From positions 1,054,001 through 1,118,000 of the forward strand of contig NZ_NRQT01000001.1 in NCBI RefSeq assembly GCF_004119455.1: 64,000 nucleotides of DNA. The letters run 5' to 3'. This DNA is from Chryseobacterium sp. CH25 (GTDB taxonomy: Bacteria > Bacteroidota > Bacteroidia > Flavobacteriales > Weeksellaceae). The first letter of the stretch is position 1. Each line of letters opens with the position of its first letter. Position numbers and translations under genes: made by a program. This document shows, piece after piece, positions 26,753 through 36,578 of the stretch. The notes under the pieces are model-generated. The model did no database searches. It worked only from the letters and a program-made list of their open reading frames with translations, and had not been told where the DNA came from.

Positions 26753-28879
26753 ATGAAAAAAATTTATCTAGGACTATTAGTAATGAGTGCATCTACATTT
26801 CAATCTCAGAAATTTCCGGATCTGAAAGCTCCTGTTGCTGAAAAGCAGGAACACATCAGAGAAATCCACGGTGATAAGGTTAATGATCCTTATTACTGGA
26901 TGATCGATTATTTCAAAAAAGGAAAAGATTCTACCAAAGTTGTTGATTATTTAAAGGCTGAAAACACCTATTGGGAAGGCATGATGAAAGATACAGAACC
27001 TTTCAGAGAAAAGCTTTTCCAGGAAATGAAAGCCAGAATCAAAGAGAAAGATGAGTCTGTTCCGGTTTTTAAGAACGGATATTATTATTACACCCGTACA
27101 GAAGCAGGGAAACAATATTTTAAATACTGTAGAAAAAAAGGCAACCTTACCGCTCCTGAAGAAATTCTTCTGGATGTAGATAAGCAGGCTGAAGGTCATT
27201 CTTATTATTCTGCTTCAGGCTTCAGTATCAGTCCGGATAATACGAAAATGATTTATGGTGTAGATGATGTATCCCGAAGACAGTACAAGTTATTCTTAAA
27301 AGATCTGTCAACAGGAAAAACCATTGATCTTGGTATTAAAAACACAACAGGATCTGCCACATGGGCGAATGATAACAAAACCATATTTTATACTTCCAAA
27401 AACCCTGAAACGCTTTTAACAGAAAAGATTTTCAGACATACTCTGGGAACTGATTCTTCCAAGGATGCCCTTGTATATGAGGAAAAGGATAAAACCAACT
27501 ATATTGGTGTAGGAAAATCTAAGAATGAGAAATTCATTATGATCTCTTCTCAGGCTACCACTTCGTCCGAAACCAGATATCTTGACGCTAACGACCCTAA
27601 CGGAACTTTTAAAGTTTTTCAGCCTAGAATAAAAGATGTCCTGTATGATGTCACTCCACTGGAAGATAAATTTTTAATTACCACCAATAAGGATGCTCTT
27701 AACTTTAAAGTTGTAGAAACTCCTTTACATAAAACAGGTGTTGAGAACTGGAAAGATTTTGTTCCACACAGAAAAGATGTTCTGATGGAAGGAATTACTG
27801 AATTTAAGAATTATCTGATATTCAGTGAAAGACAAAACGGACTTTCTCAATTGGTCATCTATGACAGAAAAACAGGTAAAAAAGATTTCCTGAAATTTGA
27901 TGAAGCCGCTTACACTGTCTATCCATCAGGGAATCCTGAGTATAATACAGATAATTTCCGTTTCGGATATACTTCCATGATTACACCAAGTTCCCAGTTT
28001 GAACAGGATTTAAAAACAGGAAAAAGATCCCTTCTGAAGCAACAGGAAGTTTTAGGAGGTTATAATAAAGAAAACTATATCACAGAAAGGCTTTTTGCTA
28101 CAGCCAAAGACGGAACTCAAATTCCTATTTCCATAGTGTACAAAAAAGGACTTAAAAAAGATGGAAACAGTCCGTTATTGCTGTATGCTTACGGTTCTTA
28201 CGGCAGCTCTATGGATGCTACATTCAGCAGCACGAGGCTGAGCCTTCTGGACAGAGGTTTTACCTATGCTATTGCTCATATCCGTGGCGGTCAGGAAATG
28301 GGAAGACAATGGTATGAAGACGGGAAAATGATGAAAAAGAAAAATACATTTACCGATTTCATTGACTCCGGAGAATATCTGGTGAAAGAAAAATATACGT
28401 CTCCTAAACATTTATATGCACAGGGAGGAAGCGCAGGAGGTCTGTTAATGGGAGCTATAGCTAATATGAGCCCTACTCTTTGGAATGGTGTGATTTCACA
28501 GGTGCCTTTCGTTGATGTTGTGAATACCATGCTTGATACAAGTATTCCTTTGACAACTAATGAATATGATGAATGGGGTAACCCTAACAATAAGGAGGCT
28601 TATCTTTATATGAAATCTTATTCTCCGTATGAAAATATCGAAAAGAAAAACTATCCAAATCTATTGGTAACAACAGGGCTACATGATTCTCAGGTTCAGT
28701 ATTTTGAACCAGCAAAATGGGTAGCCAAACTGAGAGATATGAAAACGGATAAAAACGTTTTATTATTAAAAACAGACATGGCGTATGGTCATGGTGGAGC
28801 TTCCGGAAGATTTGATTATCTGAAGGATCTCGCTTTGGTATATGCTTTTATGTTTAAATTGGAAGGAATTAATAAATAA
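26753..28879 (+). CDS. S9-family prolyl oligopeptidase (oligopeptidase B-like), exported
   Basis: The protein has 708 residues and a short signal peptide ending near residue 18. A seven-bladed propeller (about 70-420) precedes the alpha/beta-hydrolase domain. The catalytic triad is visible: Ser in GGSAGG (near 560), Asp in GLHDSQV (near 645) and His in AYGHGG (near 680). The stretch RGGQEMGRQWYEDGK before the nucleophile is typical of oligopeptidase B (PtrB), so the preference is probably for basic residues. It follows the TerB-like gene by 22 bases. Confidence 0.92.
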   Translation: MKKIYLGLLVMSASTFQSQKFPDLKAPVAEKQEHIREIHGDKVNDPYYWMIDYFKKGKDSTKVVDYLKAENTYWEGMMKDTEPFREKLFQEMKARIKEKDESVPVFKNGYYYYTRTEAGKQYFKYCRKKGNLTAPEEILLDVDKQAEGHSYYSASGFSISPDNTKMIYGVDDVSRRQYKLFLKDLSTGKTIDLGIKNTTGSATWANDNKTIFYTSKNPETLLTEKIFRHTLGTDSSKDALVYEEKDKTNYIGVGKSKNEKFIMISSQATTSSETRYLDANDPNGTFKVFQPRIKDVLYDVTPLEDKFLITTNKDALNFKVVETPLHKTGVENWKDFVPHRKDVLMEGITEFKNYLIFSERQNGLSQLVIYDRKTGKKDFLKFDEAAYTVYPSGNPEYNTDNFRFGYTSMITPSSQFEQDLKTGKRSLLKQQEVLGGYNKENYITERLFATAKDGTQIPISIVYKKGLKKDGNSPLLLYAYGSYGSSMDATFSSTRLSLLDRGFTYAIAHIRGGQEMGRQWYEDGKMMKKKNTFTDFIDSGEYLVKEKYTSPKHLYAQGGSAGGLLMGAIANMSPTLWNGVISQVPFVDVVNTMLDTSIPLTTNEYDEWGNPNNKEAYLYMKSYSPYENIEKKNYPNLLVTTGLHDSQVQYFEPAKWVAKLRDMKTDKNVLLLKTDMAYGHGGASGRFDYLKDLALVYAFMFKLEGINK

Positions 28880-28926
28880 GGCTCTCGCAGATTTTGCAGA
28901 TAACGCAGATTTAAAATGTGAGATTA
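28880..28926 (+). repeat. short dispersed intergenic repeat motif
   Basis: The stretch contains two imperfect direct copies, CGCAGATTTTGCAGATAA and CGCAGATTTAAAATG. It is non-coding and lies between the peptidase gene and tpiA. Confidence 0.35.
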
Positions 28927-28958
28927 ATTAAAAAGTAAAATAAATCAATATAAATCTT

Positions 28959-29717
28959 ATGAGAAGAAAAATAGTTGCAGGCAACTGGAAAATGAACAAA
29001 AATGTAATTGATGCACAACAATTAATGATTCAGTTACTAAGCTATAAAAACAACAATGCAACCAACTGTGAGGTTTGGATCGCTCCCCCATCTTTATACT
29101 TAATGATGGCTAAAGACATCTTTGAAAAGGATGAGATCGGGGTATTCTCTCAGGATATGAGCGAGCACGAAAGCGGTGCCTACACAGGAGAAATCTCTGC
29201 TGATATGTTAGAGTCTATCGATGCAACAGGTTCATTAATCGGGCACTCTGAAAGAAGACAATACCACGGAGAAACAGATTCTCACTGTAACAGAAAAGTA
29301 AAATTAGCTTTAGATAAAGGTCTTACACCAATCTATTGTAACGGAGAAACTCTAGAGCAAAGAAAGGCAGGACAGCACCTTGAAGTGGTTAAAAATCAAA
29401 CAGAAGTAGCTCTTTTCACCCTTTCTGCTGAAGAGATCAAAAAGGTAGTAATTGCTTACGAACCGGTTTGGGCTATCGGAACAGGAGAAACGGCAACACC
29501 TGAACAGGCTCAGGAAATTCATGCACACATCAGAAGCATTATTGCTGCTAAATATGGTCAGGAAGTAGCTGATGAGGTTTCTATCCTTTACGGAGGTTCT
29601 GTGAAGCCGGATAATGCGAAAGAAATCTTCTCTCAGCCGGATATTGACGGAGGTCTGATTGGAGGTGCAGCTTTGAAATTAGAGGATTTCTCTAAGATTA
29701 TTGAAGGTTTCAATTAA
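28959..29717 (+). CDS. tpiA: triosephosphate isomerase
   Basis: It interconverts dihydroxyacetone phosphate and glyceraldehyde 3-phosphate. The protein has 252 residues, the usual length. Catalytic residues: Lys11 in GNWKMN, His in GHSERR and Glu in AYEPVWAIGTG; the phosphate-binding loop is LYGGSV followed by GGLIGGA. It is followed by a hairpin terminator. Confidence 0.98.
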   Translation: MRRKIVAGNWKMNKNVIDAQQLMIQLLSYKNNNATNCEVWIAPPSLYLMMAKDIFEKDEIGVFSQDMSEHESGAYTGEISADMLESIDATGSLIGHSERRQYHGETDSHCNRKVKLALDKGLTPIYCNGETLEQRKAGQHLEVVKNQTEVALFTLSAEEIKKVVIAYEPVWAIGTGETATPEQAQEIHAHIRSIIAAKYGQEVADEVSILYGGSVKPDNAKEIFSQPDIDGGLIGGAALKLEDFSKIIEGFN

Positions 29718-29741
29718 TTGAGAAGAACAATATAGAAATAA

Positions 29742-29772
29742 GGCCACTGGAAGTAACTTTCAGTGGCTTTTA
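29742..29772 (+). terminator. terminator of tpiA
   Basis: The stem GCCACTGGAAG/CTTTCAGTGGC (one G-T pair) is followed by TTTT. Confidence 0.7.
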
Positions 29773-29782
29773 TTATAGATTT

Positions 29783-29846
29783 TGGCTAAAGCCGGTGGAA
29801 TTTATTCCTATTTTTTTAAACGGGCTAAAGCCCGTTCCTATTGAAT
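29783..29846. repeat. palindromic intergenic repeat (GGCTAAAGCC type)
   Basis: Two related palindromes: GGCTAAAGCC with a following GAATTTATTC, and AACGGGCTAAAGCCCGTT at 29819-29836. The shared CTAAAGCC core suggests copies of one REP-like element. Non-coding. Confidence 0.5.
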
Positions 29847-29867
29847 TATTCAATCTGCATACAATAA

Positions 29868-29895
29868 AAAACGGCGGAATAAATTCCGCCGTTTT
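29868..29895. terminator. bidirectional terminator between tpiA and the lipoprotein gene
   Basis: A 13-bp perfect stem, AAAACGGCGGAAT and its complement, with loop AA. Transcription from either side meets a T run. Confidence 0.8.
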
Positions 29896-29913
29896 CCGTT
29901 AAAAAAAATCTAA

Positions 29914-31182
29914 TTATTGAATATCGACTATATACATAGTTCCTTTGTCAACCTTCCCGGTTTTAGGAAGGATTTTAGCTTTAGGGTTTCCGCTTCCGTC
30001 ATCTACTACTCCAAAATCATCATCATTGAAAACAGCCAGTTTATTATTTCCTAGATAAACAATTCCCTCAAACTTATCATGCTCATAGCCCAATTTTGCC
30101 ACCAGGTCTACCGCTAATTTTTTAGAAACAGGTTTAATTCCTGCTGTGGTAAGCTCATCCCAGCTACATTGTTCCAAAGCTTTACCGTTTACTTTCATTC
30201 CGTCTACGGCTGTAAGGTCGGTTCCGGTTACATCCGTTGCATCACTTAGGTTGATTCTGTATACTTTTTTAATTCCACCTTGTGTTCCGAAATTTCCGTC
30301 TCTTTCAATAACAAGGAATTCATTATTCCCTAATGCTGTTATGTCACAAACTGAGTCAGAAGCACCACCATCCTGTTTATAAAGATATTGTTTCGTTTTC
30401 CCGGTATTAATATCGAAAGTTACAATTCTCGTTAAGGTTGTGTTTGTTGCCAAAGCTTTTGACGGAACAAACATCATTGACTGCATTGTTCCTACCAATG
30501 TTCTTCCGTCCGGAGTTATACAAAGTCCTTCCATTCCTCTGTTGGCTCTTCTTTTAGCCAAAACAGCCGGTAATTTTCTGGTTCCTGTATTTACCCCTAT
30601 CGGGCTTATTCTTTCCAGCTCTACTCCATCGGCACTGTAATGAACAATATGTGGTCCGTATTCATCAGACACCCAGAATGTACCATCTGGTGCTGCTACA
30701 ATACTTTCACTGTCTAAACCATATTTATCTGTCCCCAGTTCATTTCCTGCCGCATCATAAGCTACTTCACCTGTACTTCCCATTCCCACAGGATTTGGAA
30801 GCCCTGTAATCGGTTGCCCAGATGGATTTTTAAGTTTAATATATTTAATAACTTCTATCTTTCCTTCAGCATTAATTTTAAAATGCATAATAGTAGGAGT
30901 AAAATTAGGGGCTAAAAACTTCTTTCCGCTCTTATAATCGGTATTCGGACCACGGTCTGTAATAACATAAAACTCTCCTTTTCTTGTAGGGTGCGCTACC
31001 GCTCCGGAACCGAATCCGCCATTAATGACATCTACTCCATTCACTGTTGCCAGCGTTGTAAAAGGAAACTCCTGCGGAAGTTTAGAATAATTAATATCCT
31101 GATTATTTATACTGTTGTCATCGTCTTTACTGCATGACCATACTGCAGACATCACCAGAACAGATAATAGTAATTTTTTCAT
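29914..31182 (-). CDS. esterase-like/phytase-like beta-propeller lipoprotein
   Basis: The protein has 422 residues. A lipoprotein signal ends SAVWSC (lipid Cys at residue 17) with the acidic SKDDD tail that marks surface export in Bacteroidota. The remainder matches the esterase-like activity of phytase family (PF13449): GGFGSGAVAHPTRKGEFYVITDRGPN, DSESIVAAPDGTFWVSDEYGPHIVHY, RGMEGLCITPDGRTLVG and FEGIVYLGNNKLAVFNDDDFG. It probably acts on a phosphorylated organic substrate at the cell surface, substrate unknown. It is monocistronic. Confidence 0.85.
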   Translation of the reverse strand: MKKLLLSVLVMSAVWSCSKDDDNSINNQDINYSKLPQEFPFTTLATVNGVDVINGGFGSGAVAHPTRKGEFYVITDRGPNTDYKSGKKFLAPNFTPTIMHFKINAEGKIEVIKYIKLKNPSGQPITGLPNPVGMGSTGEVAYDAAGNELGTDKYGLDSESIVAAPDGTFWVSDEYGPHIVHYSADGVELERISPIGVNTGTRKLPAVLAKRRANRGMEGLCITPDGRTLVGTMQSMMFVPSKALATNTTLTRIVTFDINTGKTKQYLYKQDGGASDSVCDITALGNNEFLVIERDGNFGTQGGIKKVYRINLSDATDVTGTDLTAVDGMKVNGKALEQCSWDELTTAGIKPVSKKLAVDLVAKLGYEHDKFEGIVYLGNNKLAVFNDDDFGVVDDGSGNPKAKILPKTGKVDKGTMYIVDIQ

Positions 31183-31394
31183 ATTAACTTTTATGGCGCG
31201 AAAGTATAAATTGATTGTAAACTGATCTTAAATACAATGATAATTATATTTTAACAATAGAAACCTCAAGATGAATTCAATATAAACAACAAAACAATCT
31301 ATTTAATCCGGAAAATAAAATACAAAACTTCAATTCATTATCAATCAACAAAATTCATTATAAAAAAACGGAAACTGATATATAATTCACAAAA

Positions 31395-31424
31395 CTGATA
31401 TCAGAAATTTATATGATATATTTG
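31395..31424 (+). promoter_or_regulatory. promoter of the riboswitch transcript
   Basis: CTG (31395-31397), 19 bases, then TATATTTG (31417-31424). The -7 is a perfect TAnnTTTG and the -33 is TTG-like. The start site would be near 31430, just before the riboswitch. Confidence 0.6.
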
Positions 31425-31431
31425 CACCGTT

Positions 31432-31598
31432 TTTAAGGTTGAACACTGTTCATAATAGGGAATCAGGTGAGAATTATATTCAAATCCTGAGCTGTACCCG
31501 CAACTGTAAGCTGTTTTACCTATAGCTGTGATATACCACTGGATAAACGTCCGGGAAGGTGGGCTATAGGATGCGAGCCAGGAGACCTGCCTTGAATG
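31432..31598 (+). promoter_or_regulatory. cobalamin (B12) riboswitch
   Basis: All conserved elements occur in order: AGGGAATCAGGTGAGAA, then CCTGAGCTGTACCCGCAACTGTAA, then CCACTGG...CCGGGAAGGTGG, then the B12 box GCCAGGAGACCTGCC (31577-31591). It lies about 90 bases before the ATG at 31685. Adenosyl- or other cobalamin binding would switch the downstream gene off. I see no strong terminator hairpin between box and gene, so control is more likely at translation. Confidence 0.93.
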
Positions 31599-31684
31599 CA
31601 TTTTTAATTTTGGGATTAAGACTACAGAGTGTGCTTTTTTCTTATTAATAAGTTTCGGGAATAAAACTTTAATTTAATTATATC

Positions 31685-32805
31685 ATGAAAAAAATCTATC
31701 TTTTTTCTTACTGCTTTGTACGCAGTTATTCTTTGCTCAATTTAATGAAAATGACATCAAATTTTGGGTAGGAACCGGTTCTAAAAAGGCTTATTTCATT
31801 GCCGATTTCAATGACAACAATACCCCTACCTCTTATGCATGGGGCTATCGTTTTGATGGCAATAATTTAACTGCAGAAGACATGGTTAATGCTATTGTTG
31901 CTGCAGAACCTAAAATAGAGGCTGACATTCCTTCAGGATTTCTGTACAGTTTCACCTACAATCACCATACTCCAAGTACAGATGATTACTGGATTACCTG
32001 GACCGGATCAAATGCCGGAAATATGTCCAATCAAAATAATGGTGTAGGCTATACCACTTTAACAGATGGCTTATGGTTTGGAATTACTTATGGAGCCGAT
32101 GAAAACAATTTCAATATTCCACCTTCAACGCCAATGCCTGCCTACAGTTCTCAATGGTATACTTCGTCCCAAATTACCAACTGGATTGGAACCGGAAACA
32201 ACAGAAGTCTGGTTGTAGTAGATTTTGGAACTCATAGTGCTAATGGCAATGCCAATTCTTTTGCTTTTGGAATTCAATATAATGGTACTCTAACAGCGGA
32301 ACAGGCACTACAGCTTATTCAAACTCAGGCTCCTTATTTCAATTTTACTTCCAGCAATAATCAGATTTCTAATTTATCATTAAATACTTTCACCGGAAAC
32401 AGCTCCGGAGCAGAAAGCTGGAAATTATATTCCGGAAAGGATCTTTCAAGCTGGCAGAAAAAAACTGATCTTAGCCAGATCCAATTGAGCAACAACACAT
32501 GGCTGGGCTTAAGCTTTGGAGACAGAAGACCTTTCACTCCTACTGAAGCAAGTAATGCAACTTTGTCTGTTTCTTCAGTACATAAGAAATCTTCATTCAG
32601 TATTTATCCAAATCCAACCAGTGATTTTATTCAGATTGAATCTCCTGAAAATATCATAGAAGTAAATATCTATTCTTCTTTAGGACAGAAAGTAATGACT
32701 TCTCAGGCAACAAAGATTAATGTTAAATCTCTAAATACTGATGTGTATTGGATGGAGATTAAGACGAAGAATGGTTCTACGGTGCATAAGATTGTGAAGA
32801 AGTAG
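31685..32805 (+). CDS. riboswitch-controlled T9SS-secreted protein, frameshifted in this sequence
   Basis: As read, the ATG at 31685 stops after 28 codons and a second frame runs to 32805. Adding one T to the run at 31701-31706 gives a 373-residue protein starting MKKIYLFFLLLCTQLFFAQ, a good signal peptide. The body includes GTGSKKAYFIADFND and AWGYRFDG. The last 75 residues are a T9SS type A sorting domain (SIYPNPTSDFIQIES ... ending KIVKK). The protein is therefore exported across the outer membrane. With a B12 riboswitch directly upstream, a role in capturing corrinoids at the cell surface is likely but inferred. Confidence 0.8.
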
Positions 32806-32816
32806 GCGAGAATTGT

Positions 32817-32866
32817 TTAACCACCCCGTCAAATCTTTGATTTGACACCCCTCCAGAGGAGGGGAA
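32817..32866. repeat. paired palindromes in intergenic DNA
   Basis: GTCAAATCTTTGATTTGAC (32828-32846) is followed at once by CCCCTCCAGAGGAGGGG (32848-32864). Both are perfect palindromes without T runs and look like a dispersed repeat module rather than a terminator. The rest of this roughly 200-base gap holds only the clpP-side hairpin. Confidence 0.5.
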
Positions 32867-32955
32867 TATCACGTCTTCAATTGTGATTTCCTTCATTATA
32901 TTTATTGGGTGCGGATATACTACTCATAAATGATTCGTGTATTTGTAGCTAAAAC

Positions 32956-32985
32956 AAAAAACGCATCCAATTTGGATGCGTTTTT
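32956..32985. terminator. bidirectional terminator
   Basis: The stem AAAAACGCATCCAA/TTGGATGCGTTTTT lies between convergent genes (the T9SS gene and clpP). Confidence 0.8.
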
Positions 32986-33004
32986 CAATATGATGTAGTA
33001 TCAA

Positions 33005-33688
33005 TTATTTTTTCTCTGCTCTCTGAAGAACCTCATCTACCATTCCAAAGCTCTTAGCTTCTTCAGAAGTCATCCAGTAATCTCTGTCAGAAGATTTCTC
33101 TACCCATTCGTAAGGCTGTCCTGAATGATGAGAGATAATATCATAAAGCTCCTGCTTTAATTTCAACATCTCTCTTAAGTTGATCTCCATATCAGAAGCA
33201 ACTCCCTGAGCACCTCCTGAAGGCTGGTGAATCATTACTCTTGAATGCTTCAGCGCAGAACGTTTTCCTTTTTCTCCGGCAACCAATAATACAGCTCCCA
33301 TTGAAGCAGCCATACCTGTACAGATAGTCGCTACATCCGGCTTAATGATCTGCATAGTGTCATAAATACCTAAACCTGCATATACACTTCCACCAGGAGA
33401 GTTGATATAGATTTGGATATCTTTAGACGGATCTGCACTTTCTAAGAATAAAAGCTGAGCTGTAACGATATTCGCTACCTGATCGTCAATTCCAGTTCCA
33501 AGGAAGATAATTCTGTCCATCATCAGACGGGAGAAAACGTCCATCTGAGCAACGTTTAATCTTCTTTCTTCCATGATGTACGGAGTTAAGTTCGTTGGCC
33601 CATACATTCCCATATACTGATCGGTAGCAAGACCGTTATTTCCTAAATGTTTTACAGAGAAATCTCTGAATTCTTTTTTAATGTCCAT
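33005..33688 (-). CDS. clpP: ATP-dependent Clp protease proteolytic subunit
   Basis: Serine protease subunit of the ClpXP/ClpAP machines. The protein has 227 residues. The catalytic Ser is in GMAASMGA and the His in SRVMIHQPSGG; the oxyanion/GGS block is INSPGGSVYAGLGIYD. The N-terminal 30 residues are longer than in E. coli, as is usual in Flavobacteriia. No other clp gene is adjacent. Confidence 0.97.
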   Translation of the reverse strand: MDIKKEFRDFSVKHLGNNGLATDQYMGMYGPTNLTPYIMEERRLNVAQMDVFSRLMMDRIIFLGTGIDDQVANIVTAQLLFLESADPSKDIQIYINSPGGSVYAGLGIYDTMQIIKPDVATICTGMAASMGAVLLVAGEKGKRSALKHSRVMIHQPSGGAQGVASDMEINLREMLKLKQELYDIISHHSGQPYEWVEKSSDRDYWMTSEEAKSFGMVDEVLQRAEKK

Positions 33689-33799
33689 ATTTATATTATG
33701 TATTATTTTAAAATATTTTCAAAGTTTAAATTACAATATTTATTCCTAAAATTTTATAGGACTTTTTGTCATAGAATCCGGAAATCTTTTGTCTTTAAA

Positions 33800-35783
33800 C
33801 TATCTTTTTCTATCTATATAAATTCCCTTGATCGGAGAATACTCAATGATATTACTTAATCGGATAGAAGCCTGTTTCAAAAGAGTAATTTTTTTAATCA
33901 GCTCATAATACTTTACTTCATCCGTACTGCTGTATTGATCCAGTTCCTTAGCGGTTTCTGTAATCAGGTAATCAATATATCTGTATTTATGAAGTAAAAC
34001 ATCCCCTGTAATCTGATCGGCAACCTTATCCCCATAATTAGGCGGATAAATATTTCTTGAAGCCCAGTTTTCCAATTCATCCAAAGGAATAAGCGCATCT
34101 ACCACCTTTGTAGTAATTTCTTCATCCATAAAAGATACAAAAAAGTTTCCACTTCTCAGCTCATCTTTCTGAATCCCCTCTTTCACCTGATTGATAATGA
34201 TCTCATTTTCTTTGACTAAAAATGTATACTGCTCTTCTTCAAATGATGAAGAATTTCTTCAATAACTGTTATCTGATACTCTTCATTGTTTTCATTTCTC
34301 CTTTTCAGAACAATATCTCCGAACATCAGCATGTGATCTACCAGCTTATTTTCCATAAACAGGACATCAAACAAAAAAGGATCTTCTTTTTCCTTATCCA
34401 GAGGAACAATTTCCAGCTTTGGAGCTGCTTTTTCCTTCTGTTGGTGCTGAACATGATGGGTTTGGTTCTGAGTAATCTGCTTCTGAACATCCAACTCATT
34501 GAACAAACTCTGCTCCGAAAGTCCGAACTTATTGGAAACTTCCTTCAGATAAACTTCTCTTTTCAGCGCATTCTGTACAAAGGACACCGACTTTACAATA
34601 TCACGGATGGCTTCTGCTTTTTTAATCGGATCATTTCCTACATCTCTTAACAGAATCTCCGCTTTAAAGTCGATGAAGTCCATCGCTTCATTCTCGATGT
34701 ACTTTTCTACATATTCCTGTGGATGTTTTCTGGCAAAGGAATCCGGATCATCACCATCCGGGAAAAGCAGAACACGGATGTTCATCCCTTCTGTCAGTAG
34801 CATATCAATACTTCGGAAACTGGCTTTAATACCTGCATTATCACCATCGAAGAGAATCGTTACGTTTTCTGTAAGTCTCTTAATTAGTTTAATTTGCTCC
34901 GTAGTAAGTGAAGTTCCGGAACTCGCTACTACGTTTTCAATTCCGGACATGTGAAGGGAAATCACATCCATATATCCTTCCACCAAAAGACAGCCATTCT
35001 TTCTTGAAATAGCCTGCTTACTTTGGTTTAATCCGTAAAGAACATTGGATTTATGATAGATCTCCGTTTCCGGTGAGTTGAGATATTTTGCTGTTTTTAC
35101 ATTGCTCTTAAGAATTCTGGCTCCAAAACCTAAAACTCTTCCTGAAAAGCTATGAATCGGGAAAATTACCCTTTCACGGAATCGGTCTACTCCGGCTGGT
35201 GTATTTCCGGAAAAATAGAAAGTCCGGATTTTTCAAGTATTTCTTTTGTATAGCCTTTTTCTAAAGCATACGCTGTAAATGCATTCTTTTGCTCAGGAGA
35301 ATATCCAAGCTGGAATTTTTTGATGATATCATCCTTTAATTCTCTTTCCTTAAAATAAGAAAGACCTATACTCCTGCCTTCCTGATCATCCCAAAGAATT
35401 TCCTGGAAATAAGTATTGGCAACTTCATGAATTTTATACAACAGATCTTTTTCCGTCTGAGCATGCTTTGCTTCTTCAGAAATCTCACGTAGATCCTCCT
35501 CAATTTCAATTCCATATTTCTTTGCAGCATGACGAAGTGCCTCAGGATAAGTAAAGTTCTCAATTTCCATCAGGAAAGAGATCGCTGTTCCTCCTTTTCC
35601 GGTAGAGAAATCTTTCCAGATCTGCTTACTTGGTGAAACAACAAAACTTGGAGACTTTTCTTCATGAAAAGGACTGAGCCCTTTAAAGTTAGACCCTGCT
35701 CTTTTCAACTGAACGTACTCTCCTACTATCTCTTCTACACGTATCGTTGAGAAAATTTTGTCTATAGTCTGCTTAGAAATCAT
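33800..35783 (-). CDS. dnaG: DNA primase, two apparent frameshifts in this sequence
   Basis: Synthesises RNA primers at the replication fork. The reading is split into three frames. Residues 1-194 hold the start of the protein and the catalytic-domain N-part (LSPFHEEKSPSFVVSPSKQIWKDF); the CHC2-type zinc cysteines are not in their usual form. Then comes the TOPRIM part (VEGYMDVISLH, ILFDGDNAG), then the helicase-binding C-terminal domain. One extra A in the coding strand at 35204-35206 and one extra T at 34241-34243 restore a continuous 661-residue DnaG (PENTPAGVDRFRERVIFPIHS, HHFEEEQYTFLVKENE). Because dnaG is essential, I regard both as sequence errors. Confidence 0.9.
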
Positions 35784-36080
35784 ACTGCAAAATTAAGTAT
35801 TTTATATCCAAGTTGGAAAATTTGAGAAGAGAGTTATATTGTAATTCTTTTGGGTAAAAGTAATCAATTACATTCTTATCAGAATTAAACTATTAATAAA
35901 AATGAAGTTGATAAGATAAGTTAAGATTCATCAAAGATGAATAAAGAATATCACTTTAGAATAGTTTCAGCTACATCCTTAGTTTTTCCCGCCTTAAAAA
36001 GCCAAATACTTTTCTTATGATCTCATTCTCTCGCTCTAAAACACTAATACTTTCAAACCTCTACTCTAAAACTTATTCAT

Positions 36081-36088
36081 TATTTTTG
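36081..36088 (+). promoter_or_regulatory. -7 box of tsaE
   Basis: TATTTTTG matches TAnnTTTG, 15 bases before the ATG at 36104. It therefore supports that start over the upstream in-frame Met at 36017. Confidence 0.45.
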
Positions 36089-36103
36089 CAAACAAATCAG
36101 CCT

Positions 36104-36511
36104 ATGCAGTTCACTATACATACAATCGAAGACTGGCAGGAAGTTGTTCACAGCATTCTTCCTGAATTAAAACATAATATCCTTTTACTAAAGGGAAATC
36201 TGGGTGCAGGAAAAACTACTTTCTCTCAATTCTTGCTTAAAAATCTGGGAAGTAATGATGAAGTTAGTTCTCCTACCTACTCTATTGTTAATGAATACAG
36301 CACTTCAAAAGGAAAAATATTCCATTTTGATCTTTACCGCTTAAAAAACATCGAAGAGGTGTATGATATTGGGATTGAAGAATACCTTGACAATTCTTTT
36401 CTATGCATCATTGAGTGGCCGGAAGTGTATGAAGAGGAGCTCTACGGGCTCAACTACCACACAATGAGTATTGTGAATACAGGTGAAAACAGAGAAATTT
36501 CATTCGAGTAA
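36104..36511 (+). CDS. tsaE: tRNA threonylcarbamoyladenosine biosynthesis ATPase TsaE
   Basis: It is an essential partner of TsaB/TsaD in making t6A37 of ANN-decoding tRNAs. The protein has 135 residues from the ATG at 36104, the normal size. Walker A is GNLGAGKTT, followed by VSSPTYSIVNEY, FHFDLYRL and IIEWPE, all family signatures. The longer open frame to 36017 adds an atypical N-terminus and lies before the -7 box. Confidence 0.93.
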   Translation: MQFTIHTIEDWQEVVHSILPELKHNILLLKGNLGAGKTTFSQFLLKNLGSNDEVSSPTYSIVNEYSTSKGKIFHFDLYRLKNIEEVYDIGIEEYLDNSFLCIIEWPEVYEEELYGLNYHTMSIVNTGENREISFE

Positions 36512-36519
36512 ATATTATG

Positions 36520-36527
36520 TATCTTTG
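36520..36527 (+). promoter_or_regulatory. -7 box of ald
   Basis: TATCTTTG matches TAnnTTTG. A TTT sits 19 bases upstream, within the end of tsaE. The ald ATG lies 52 bases downstream. Confidence 0.45.
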
Positions 36528-36578
36528 CTTATTAATTGAGTGTAAAAAACAATCTGTAAGACATAATTTAATTTAAGG

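Noticed and set aside
31401..31601. Minus-strand frame of 66 codons opposite the riboswitch
   Set aside because: It lies exactly antisense to the conserved cobalamin riboswitch. The base constraint comes from the RNA, not from this frame.
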